Source: Acidobacteriota bacterium (GTDB lineage Bacteria > Acidobacteriota > UBA4820 > DSQY01). From it: 64,000 bases of DNA. Positions 57,997-64,000 of this stretch are shown here, piece after piece. The notes beneath the pieces are model-generated. The model had not been told where the DNA came from, made no database searches, and was given only the letters and a program-made list of their open reading frames with translations. The stretch covers positions 52,418 through 116,417 of the forward strand of contig JAJYLT010000006.1 in assembly GCA_021787565.1 (NCBI GenBank), given 5' to 3'. Both the position numbers and the translations under genes were made by a program. How positions within the stretch are numbered: the first letter of the stretch is position 1; the number at the start of each line of letters is the position of its first letter.

Positions 57997-58246
57997 GCTA
58001 GAGTAGCTGGCCTGCGGGTTGGGCCGGCAGGAGCGTGGAGAAGAGAAAAGGGGGACTCGAAGGGCGGGAGACGGCGTAGCCCCGCCGCGAGAACGCGAGC
58101 GAAGAGCGAGCGTTCGTAGCGATGTGGGGCAAGCCGAGGGTCCCGCCCCGAGAACCGTAGGCGGCCTTGAAACGGAGCTGCGAGACTCGCGAGCGGCGAG
58201 GCTTCTAGGCCGCGTAGGTTCGAGTCCCCCCTTTCGCACCAGTTGA
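57997..58246 (+). other. Structured insert ending in a copy of the tRNA-Leu 3' end
   Basis: 58217-58246 is an exact 30-base repeat of 57967-57996 (T-loop, acceptor 3' strand, CCA and five flanking bases). Inverted to it, AAAAGGGGGACTCGAA lies at 58046-58061, so the segment has tRNA-derived ends in inverted order. Between them are nested stems: GGGCGGGA/TCCCGCCC (58062/58141), GCCCC/GGGGC (58079/58126), GAACGC/GCGTTC (58091/58110) and GCGGCCT/AGGCCGC (58161/58207). No second complete tRNA can be folded and no gene is present. Confidence 0.65.
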
Positions 58247-58400
58247 TCCGGGATGACGGCCCGAGGGAGGCATGGAGGATTCGAACGGGCGTCTGGGCGG
58301 GGTGAGGCCGAGAAGGCCCGCCGAAAATGGACTGGAGCCGCGGGAAGAGCCGGCGTCAGAGAGAGGCCGCCGAGGCCTCCACGAAGATAGAGGGTGCAGG

Positions 58401-59753
58401 ATGGACGTCACATTCAAGCGGGAAGATGGGTGCCAGCGGCTGTACGAGGCGGTTGCCCCCTGGGAAGAGATCGCCCCACGGTTTTCCGAAGTGGCGCGCA
58501 CCCTCAGGAGCCAGGTGAGGCTGCCGGGTTTCCGGGCGGGCAAAGCCCCCGAGTCCATGGTGCGATCGCGGTTCCGCCGGGAGATCCGAGAAGAGGTCCT
58601 GGATCACCTGCTGGCGGAGACGGCCAAGAGCATGGTCGAACAGTACGGCCTCAAGCCGGTGGTGGAGCCCTACGCCCAGGACGTGCATCTCGAGGAGGGG
58701 GAGGCGTTCCGGTGCACCCTGGTGGCCGAAGAGGCTCCGCAGGTCCCCGCGGTGGAGGCCGCTGGAATCACCATCGAGGTGCCCAAGGTCGAGGTCTCCG
58801 AGGAGCAGGTCGGACGCGCTCTCGAATCCCTCAGGCAGAGGGCGGCGGTCATGAAGCCTCAGGAGGGTCCCGCGGCGGAGGGCGACTTCGCGGTGACGAC
58901 CCTGCAGCGCAAGGGACAGAGCAAGGGGCAGGAACGTTTTTTCTGCGCCCTCGCCAAGAGTGAGCACCCCGCCGAGAGAGTCCTCGTCGGGGCCAAGCCC
59001 GGAGACCTGCTGGACCTGTCGGTTCCTCAGGAGGAGCACGGCCACGAGGAGGGTCACGCCCACGAGCACGACCACGGTCCGGGGCATCTGGCGCCCGGGG
59101 AGTACACGCTCAGCGTGGTCAAGGTGGTGCGGCGGGAGGTTCCCGAGCTGGGCGATGACTTGGCCAAGGACCTCGGGGCCGAGAGCCTCGATGCCCTCAG
59201 GGGGCAGGTCCGAAAGGACATGGAAGCCCGCTTCGCCTCGGAGGTGCGCGGCCTCGAGGAGGAACGCCTGGTCGGGGAGCTGCTCGAGCGCCACCCGTTC
59301 CCGGCCCCGCCCACGCTGGTGGACCGTCAATTGAGAAACGACCTCGAGGAGCTGGCCGAGGAGATGACCAGGCAGGGAGTAGACCTGGAGAAGGCCGAGA
59401 TGGACTGGGAGGAGGTCGCCAAGTCACGCCGGCCCATCGCGGAGCGGAAGGTGAAGGCGTACTATCTCTTCGAGTCCGTCGCGTCGGCCAAGGGCCTGAC
59501 GGTCTCGGATGAGGAGGTGGACGCCTACTTCGAGCGCAAGGCCGAGGGCACCCGGGTCACGGCCGCCCAGCTCAAGAGCCACGCGGCGAAGGAGAAGCAG
59601 ATCGACATGGTGCAGCGCCTTCTGCTTCACCAGAAGGCCCTGGACTTGCTTCTTTCTCAGGCTTCGGTTACATTCACGGAGGGGAAATCCGCCACACAGG
59701 AGGGATTGAATGCCCCTGATTCCGATAGTCGTGGAGCAGACCAACCGCGGTGA
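58401..59753 (+). CDS. tig: Trigger factor with a His-rich insertion
   Basis: A 450-residue ribosome-associated chaperone. The N-terminal ribosome-binding domain has [18 protein letters not shown] (signature GFRxGKxP). The PPIase-like domain (~150-245) is interrupted at residues ~213-229 by [17 protein letters not shown], an insertion typical of metal-binding SlyD tails and not of trigger factor. The helical C-terminal chaperone arms follow. ATG 58401 gives the standard N-terminus MDVTFKRED; the longer frame from 58272 is not needed. The C-terminus overlaps clpP by 44 bases. Confidence 0.93.
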   Translation: MDVTFKREDGCQRLYEAVAPWEEIAPRFSEVARTLRSQVRLPGFRAGKAPESMVRSRFRREIREEVLDHLLAETAKSMVEQYGLKPVVEPYAQDVHLEEGEAFRCTLVAEEAPQVPAVEAAGITIEVPKVEVSEEQVGRALESLRQRAAVMKPQEGPAAEGDFAVTTLQRKGQSKGQERFFCALAKSEHPAERVLVGAKPGDLLDLSVPQEEHGHEEGHAHEHDHGPGHLAPGEYTLSVVKVVRREVPELGDDLAKDLGAESLDALRGQVRKDMEARFASEVRGLEEERLVGELLERHPFPAPPTLVDRQLRNDLEELAEEMTRQGVDLEKAEMDWEEVAKSRRPIAERKVKAYYLFESVASAKGLTVSDEEVDAYFERKAEGTRVTAAQLKSHAAKEKQIDMVQRLLLHQKALDLLLSQASVTFTEGKSATQEGLNAPDSDSRGADQPR

Positions 59754-60306
59754 GCGGTCCTACGACATCTACTCCCGGCTGCTCAAGGACAATATCATCT
59801 TCGTGGGCGAGGAGATCGATGATCATCTGGCGAATCTGGTCATCGCCCAACTCCTCTTTCTCGAGGCCGAGGACCCGCAACGCGACATCTGGCTATACGT
59901 CAACAGCCCGGGAGGTTCCGTGACCGCCGGTCTGGCCATCTACGACACGATGCAGTTCGTGAAGCCGGACATCAACACGATCTGCATCGGCCAGGCCGCT
60001 TCCATGGCGGCCGTCCTGCTGGCCGCCGGGACCAAGGGCAAGCGCTTCGCGCTCCCCAACTCCCGGATCATCATCCACCAGCCGTTGGGCGGCGTGAGCG
60101 GGCAGGCCAGCGACATCGACATCCAGGCGAAGGAGATCCTGAGGATGCGGGAGAGCATATTCCAGATCCTCGCCAGCCACACGGAGCGACCGATCGAGAC
60201 CATCCGCGCCGACTGCGACCGGGATTTCATCATGACGCCGGCGCACGCGCTGGAGTACGGGATCGTGGACAAGATCCTCACGCACCATGGGATACCGGAG
60301 AAATAA
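59710..60306 (+). CDS. clpP: ATP-dependent Clp protease proteolytic subunit ClpP
   Basis: A 198-residue serine peptidase with the catalytic triad at Ser98 ([11 protein letters not shown]), His123 (IIIHQPLGG) and Asp172 (CDRDFIMTP). Length and N-terminus ([20 protein letters not shown]) are standard. The start lies inside the end of tig, with AGGAGGGATTGA upstream. It forms the barrel that works with ClpX, encoded 52 bases downstream. Confidence 0.97.
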   Translation: MPLIPIVVEQTNRGERSYDIYSRLLKDNIIFVGEEIDDHLANLVIAQLLFLEAEDPQRDIWLYVNSPGGSVTAGLAIYDTMQFVKPDINTICIGQAASMAAVLLAAGTKGKRFALPNSRIIIHQPLGGVSGQASDIDIQAKEILRMRESIFQILASHTERPIETIRADCDRDFIMTPAHALEYGIVDKILTHHGIPEK

Positions 60307-60358
60307 AACGGCCTGGTCGAGCATTGCTCTGGATACCCCGGTGGCGGAGGGAAGATAG

Positions 60359-61591
60359 ATGAGCCGAGGTTACGCGGACAACGAACTCAGGTGCAGCTTT
60401 TGCAATAAGCCCCAGCGCGAGGTCAAGAAACTGATCGCGGGGCCCAACGTGTACATCTGCAATGAGTGCGTGGACACCTGCAACGAGATCCTGGCCGAAG
60501 ACGTCGAAAAGGACGAGAAGGGCCGGAACCCTCTCCCCAAGCCCAAGGAGGTCAAGACCTTCCTGGACGAGTACGTGATTGGCCAGGAGTTCGCCAAGAA
60601 GCGGATAGCGGTGGCGGTGTACAACCACTACCGTAGGACGCAGCTGAACGTCCGCCGCGGGGATGTGGAGGTCCAGAAATCCAACATCCTCCTCGTGGGC
60701 CCCACCGGGACGGGAAAGACGCTCCTTGCCCAGACCCTGGCCCGGCTCCTGCAGGTTCCCTTCGCCATTGCCGACGCCACCACCCTGACGGAAGCGGGCT
60801 ACGTGGGCGAGGACGTCGAGAACATCCTCCTCAAGCTGCTTCAAAATGCCGACGGCGACAAGGTGCGGGCCGAGAGGGGCATCGTCTACGTGGACGAGAT
60901 CGACAAGATCGCCAGGAAGGGCGAGAACCCCTCGATCACCCGCGACGTCTCGGGCGAGGGGGTCCAGCAGGCCCTCCTGAAGATCCTGGAGGGGACCGTC
61001 GCCAACGTGCCCCCTCAGGGCGGCAGGAAGCACCCCCACCAGGAGTTCATCCAGATCGACACGACCAACATCCTCTTCGTCTGCGGGGGCGCCTTCGTTG
61101 GCCTGGACAAGATCATCGAGCGGCGCCTGCACAAGTCCTCCATCGGGTACGGAGGCGTTCCGGAGCAGGGTGATCCCAAGAGCCTGAGCGACCTCCTGCA
61201 CCTCGTGCAGCCGCAGGACCTCATCAAGTACGGGATGATCCCGGAGTTCGTCGGCCGGGTGCCCGTCGTGGCCGCCCTGAACGAGCTGGATCTCGATGCC
61301 CTGAAGACGATTCTGACCCAGCCCCGCAACGCCCTGGTCAAGCAGTTCCAGAAGATTTTCGAAATGGAGGGCGTGAAGCTCACCTTCACGGCGGAGGCCG
61401 TGGAGGAGATTTCCAGGGAGGCCATCGCCCGGGGCGTGGGAGCCCGGGGATTGCGGATCATCATGGAAGACCTCATGCTCGAACTCATGTACGACATCCC
61501 TTCGCAGAACAACGTCAAGGAAGTGGTCATCACGCGCGACGTCGTCCTGGCCAGCGCCAAGCCCATCATGCTGATGGAGCACGCCGGCTGA
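60359..61591 (+). CDS. clpX: ClpX unfoldase
   Basis: A 410-residue AAA+ protein with the N-terminal zinc-binding domain (Cys12, 15, 34, 37), Walker A GPTGTGKT, Walker [12 protein letters not shown], the pore loop GYVGEDVE and the ClpP-contact loop stretch IGYGG, followed by sensor 2 [13 protein letters not shown]. It recognises tagged or specific substrates and threads them into ClpP. The gene order tig-clpP-clpX-lon is conserved in many bacteria. Confidence 0.97.
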   Translation: MSRGYADNELRCSFCNKPQREVKKLIAGPNVYICNECVDTCNEILAEDVEKDEKGRNPLPKPKEVKTFLDEYVIGQEFAKKRIAVAVYNHYRRTQLNVRRGDVEVQKSNILLVGPTGTGKTLLAQTLARLLQVPFAIADATTLTEAGYVGEDVENILLKLLQNADGDKVRAERGIVYVDEIDKIARKGENPSITRDVSGEGVQQALLKILEGTVANVPPQGGRKHPHQEFIQIDTTNILFVCGGAFVGLDKIIERRLHKSSIGYGGVPEQGDPKSLSDLLHLVQPQDLIKYGMIPEFVGRVPVVAALNELDLDALKTILTQPRNALVKQFQKIFEMEGVKLTFTAEAVEEISREAIARGVGARGLRIIMEDLMLELMYDIPSQNNVKEVVITRDVVLASAKPIMLMEHAG

Positions 61592-61617
61592 ATCGCGCCC
61601 GGCAAAAAGGTCCCCTC

Positions 61618-64000
61618 ATGAAAGAACTTTCCGCCTCTCCACCAGGAGCCCCCCACCTGGAGGTCGTCCCCCTCATCACCCTGAGGGACATGGTGGTCTT
61701 CCCGCATTCCATCCGGCCCTTCATCGTCGGCCGGCCGAATTCCATCGCCGCCGTGGAGGCGGCCCTGGCCTCCGACCGCCGCGTCTTCCTCTCGCTTCAG
61801 CAGGACCCACAGGCGGAGGAGCCTTCTTCCGCAGGGCTCCACCGGATGGGAGTGCTGGCGCAGGTGGTCCAGTCCCTCTCCCTTCCCAGCGGCCACCTCA
61901 AGGTACTTGTGGAGGGTCTCAGCCGGGGCTTTGCGAAGGATTTTCTGCTCGACGAGGAGATCCCCCACGCCTCCGTGGAGACCGTTCCGGACCCCTCGCC
62001 GGTGGAGGTGGAGACGGAGGCGCTGGCCTTCGAGGTGAGCCGGAGCTTCGATGAGTTCGTCCGCAAGCAGCAGGGCTTTTACGGATCAGTCAGCGCTTCG
62101 TCACTCAATCCCGAGGACCCCGGACGCTTCTGCGACCAGGTCGCCTCCTACCTCTCCATTCAGACGGCCCTGAAGCAGAAGATTCTGGAGACGGTGCCGA
62201 TGCTGGACCGGCTCAAGCTGGTGAAGAGGCTCCTGGGCTCCGAGATCGAGCAGGCCCACCTCGATCAGCGCCTCAACAAAGAGGTGGAAAAGCAGATCGA
62301 GAAGACCCAGAAGGAATACTACCTCAACGAGAAGATGAAGCTGATCAAGAAGGAGCTCGGCCGCGAGGACTCCACGAACGAGATCGAGGATCTCCGGGAG
62401 CGGATCGAGAAAGCCGGCATGACGGAGCTGGCCAAGGAGAAGGCCATCTCCGAGCTCAAGCGGCTGGAGATCATGCCGCCGGTCTCGGCCGAGGCCACCG
62501 TCTCCCGCTCCTACATCGACTGGCTCCTGGCCCTCCCGTGGTCCAAGGCCAGCAAGGACAATACCGACATCCACCGGGCCCGGAAGATCCTCGACGAGGA
62601 CCACCACGGGCTGGAGAAGGTGAAGGAACGGATCCTGGAGTTCCTCTCGGTGCGACAGCTCGCCAAGGAGCACAAGGGCAGCATCCTGTGCTTCGTAGGG
62701 CCGCCCGGCGTGGGGAAGACCTCCGTGGCCCGGTCCATCGCGCGGAGCATGGGGCGGGAGTTCGTGAGGCTCTCGCTCGGCGGCGTGCACGACGAGGCCG
62801 AGATCAAGGGCCACCGCCGCACGTACATCGGGGCCTTTCCCGGCCAGATCATCCAGCTCATGAAGAGGGCCGGGACGCAGAACCCCGTGTTCCTCCTGGA
62901 CGAGGTGGACAAGCTGGGCGCCGACTACCGAGGCGATCCCTCCTCGGCCCTGCTCGAGGTCCTGGATCCCGAACAGAACAACGCCTTCGTGGACCACTAC
63001 GTGGACGTTCCCTTCGACTTGTCGAAGGTTTTCTTCATCACCACGGCCAACGTGACCCACACCATCCCGCCCGCCCTTCTGGACCGGATGGAGGTGGTCT
63101 CTTTCTCCGGATACACCCTTCCCGAAAAGCTCTCCATCGCCAAGGGCTACCTGATTCCCAAGCAGCGGAAGAGCCACGGGCTGAGGGGCAGGGACCTGGA
63201 GTTCACGGACGATGGTTTGTCCTTCATCATCGACGGCTACACCCGCGAAGCCGGGGTCCGCAACCTGGAGCGGGAGGTCGCCTCCGTGTGCCGCAAGGTG
63301 GCGCACAAGGTGGTCAAGGAGCACCGGAGGGCCCACGAGGTCGTCAATTCCGCCAAGGCGGAGGAGTACTTGGGCGTCGCGAGGTTCAAGACGCGAAAGG
63401 TTCTCCCCGGGGACGAGGTGGGGATCTCCGTGGGGCTGGCCTGGACGCAGAACGGGGGGGACATTCTCCTCGTGGAGTCCAGCCTCATGCAGGGCAAGGG
63501 CGAGCTGATCCTCACCGGCCAGCTGGGCGAGGTCATGCAGGAATCCGCGCGGGCGGCCCTCTCCTTCATCCGCGGACAGTCCGAGCAGCTCGGGCTCGCC
63601 AGAGACTTCTACTCGAACCACGACGTTCACATCCACGTGCCGGAGGGCGCCATCCCCAAGGACGGACCCTCGGCCGGAATCGCCCTCGGTGTGGCCATGA
63701 TTTCCACCTTCACGGGCATGCCCGTGAGGCACGATGTGGCCATGACCGGAGAGATCACTTTGAGGGGCAAGGTCTTGCCCGTGGGGGGGCTCAAGGAGAA
63801 GATCCTGGCCGCCAAACAGCATGACATCACGGAGGTGATCCTGCCCAGGGACAACGAGAAGGACGTTTCCGAGGTCCCCGAGAGCCTGCGGCAGGGGATG
63901 GCGTTCCACTTCGTGGAGTCACTGGAGGAGGTCATCGGGCACGCGTTCCGCAAGGACCCGTACCGATCCCATCCGTCACTTCTGCTGGAAAAGCCGGACG
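61618..64000 (+). CDS. lon: Lon protease, 3' end beyond the window
   Basis: The frame is open from ATG 61618 to the window end (794 codons). It shows the N-terminal substrate domain (VVPLITLRDMVVFPHSIRPF), Walker A GPPGVGKT (residues 361-368), Walker B VFLLDEVDKLG, and the peptidase domain with the catalytic Ser685 (PKDGPSAGIALG) and Lys728 (GGLKEKILAA). Only about the last 20-30 residues should be missing. It lies 26 bases behind clpX and degrades damaged and regulatory proteins. Confidence 0.97.
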   Translation, partial: MKELSASPPGAPHLEVVPLITLRDMVVFPHSIRPFIVGRPNSIAAVEAALASDRRVFLSLQQDPQAEEPSSAGLHRMGVLAQVVQSLSLPSGHLKVLVEGLSRGFAKDFLLDEEIPHASVETVPDPSPVEVETEALAFEVSRSFDEFVRKQQGFYGSVSASSLNPEDPGRFCDQVASYLSIQTALKQKILETVPMLDRLKLVKRLLGSEIEQAHLDQRLNKEVEKQIEKTQKEYYLNEKMKLIKKELGREDSTNEIEDLRERIEKAGMTELAKEKAISELKRLEIMPPVSAEATVSRSYIDWLLALPWSKASKDNTDIHRARKILDEDHHGLEKVKERILEFLSVRQLAKEHKGSILCFVGPPGVGKTSVARSIARSMGREFVRLSLGGVHDEAEIKGHRRTYIGAFPGQIIQLMKRAGTQNPVFLLDEVDKLGADYRGDPSSALLEVLDPEQNNAFVDHYVDVPFDLSKVFFITTANVTHTIPPALLDRMEVVSFSGYTLPEKLSIAKGYLIPKQRKSHGLRGRDLEFTDDGLSFIIDGYTREAGVRNLEREVASVCRKVAHKVVKEHRRAHEVVNSAKAEEYLGVARFKTRKVLPGDEVGISVGLAWTQNGGDILLVESSLMQGKGELILTGQLGEVMQESARAALSFIRGQSEQLGLARDFYSNHDVHIHVPEGAIPKDGPSAGIALGVAMISTFTGMPVRHDVAMTGEITLRGKVLPVGGLKEKILAAKQHDITEVILPRDNEKDVSEVPESLRQGMAFHFVESLEEVIGHAFRKDPYRSHPSLLLEKPD

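Noticed and set aside
58046..58246. tmRNA or a second complete tRNA
   Set aside because: The 3' tRNA-like end is present, but no matching 5' acceptor strand (GCGAAAG) or anticodon arm can be found upstream, and there is no tag-peptide frame.
57997..58246. Boundary of a large integrative element
   Set aside because: The two copies of the tRNA end are only 250 bases apart, no integrase is nearby, and housekeeping genes follow on the right.
58019..58246. 75-residue coding frame between tRNA-Leu and tig
   Set aside because: It reads through the structured insert and the tRNA 3'-end copy; Arg/Glu-rich low-complexity product without ribosome site.
62101..63909. 602-residue open frame on the minus strand
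   Set aside because: Antisense to lon; His/Gly/Glu-rich shadow composition.

Overview
This is a GC-rich window from a Gram-negative bacterium: it encodes outer-membrane porins, a TolC-type channel, two PagL-like lipid A deacylases and an MltA lipoprotein. The gene content (decaheme cytochrome plus MtrB-type porin, a molybdopterin reductase, rubrerythrin, Dps, a PerR-type regulator) points to an anaerobe or microaerophile from a metal- or metalloid-rich habitat. Acidobacteriota (Holophagae-like) or a deltaproteobacterial-type lineage would fit, but no marker gene here settles the phylum. Nothing looks like a plasmid or phage backbone; the tRNA-tig-clpP-clpX-lon end is ordinary chromosome.

Layout. 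1-3 kb: end of an unknown gene, uppP, a methyltransferase. 3-11.1 kb: an arsenic detoxification block, first arsR1-acr3 followed by decayed ferredoxin/CoA-binding genes, then arsR2-arsD-hesB-like-arsA-arsC-(Cys-rich)-arsM. 11-15 kb: a Crp/Fnr regulator and a large GAF/PAS histidine kinase. 15.5-26.6 kb: arsR3 heads an RND efflux system (outer-membrane factor, adaptor, pump), then a CMD protein, an FmdE-like protein, a CDF cation exporter, a porin, chrA and a PagL-like gene, all on the plus strand. 26.9-38.5 kb, minus strand: a three-gene sensory unit (PhnD-like lipoprotein, histidine kinase, sigma54-dependent regulator) sits upstream of a -24/-12 promoter and a six-gene respiratory operon (decaheme cytochrome, MtrB-type porin, triheme cytochrome, Tat-targeted molybdopterin reductase, four-cluster ferredoxin subunit, TorD-type chaperone). 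38.7-41.6 kb: arsR4-thioredoxin-ccdA-redox disulfide protein-arsP. 42-47.5 kb: a second PagL-like gene, a YhhN protein and a peroxide-defence cluster (dps, perR-type, rubrerythrin, Fe-S oxidoreductase, DUF3501). 47.6-57.6 kb: mltA, a MacAB-type ABC exporter (split into ATPase, two permeases and an adaptor), a DoxX/MauE-rhodanese pair, and a DUF255 protein without its cysteines. 57.7-64 kb: tRNA-Arg, tRNA-Leu, tig, clpP, clpX and the first 794 codons of lon.

How it works together. Arsenate can be reduced by ArsC; arsenite is removed by Acr3 or methylated by ArsM, and methylarsenite can leave through ArsP; ArsD/ArsA handle As(III) delivery. Four different ArsR repressors, three with a CVC motif and one with CNC, head four transcription units. 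The most notable system is the minus-strand respiratory block: a decaheme/porin conduit of the kind used for extracellular electron transfer sits in one operon with a soluble molybdopterin oxyanion reductase, without a membrane quinol subunit, behind an AioXSR-like sensory trio and a good sigma54 promoter. This suggests a respiratory reductase fed through the outer membrane, with arsenate, selenate, tetrathionate or another oxyanion as candidate acceptor.

Intergenic DNA is unusually rich in small repeats: a REP-like ~140-bp inverted-repeat family (four copies), a composite heptamer-core-octamer repeat (three copies), a ~190-bp MITE-like element that supplies the stop codon of a DoxX-family gene, and a 220-bp insert next to tRNA-Leu bounded by a copy of the tRNA 3' end.
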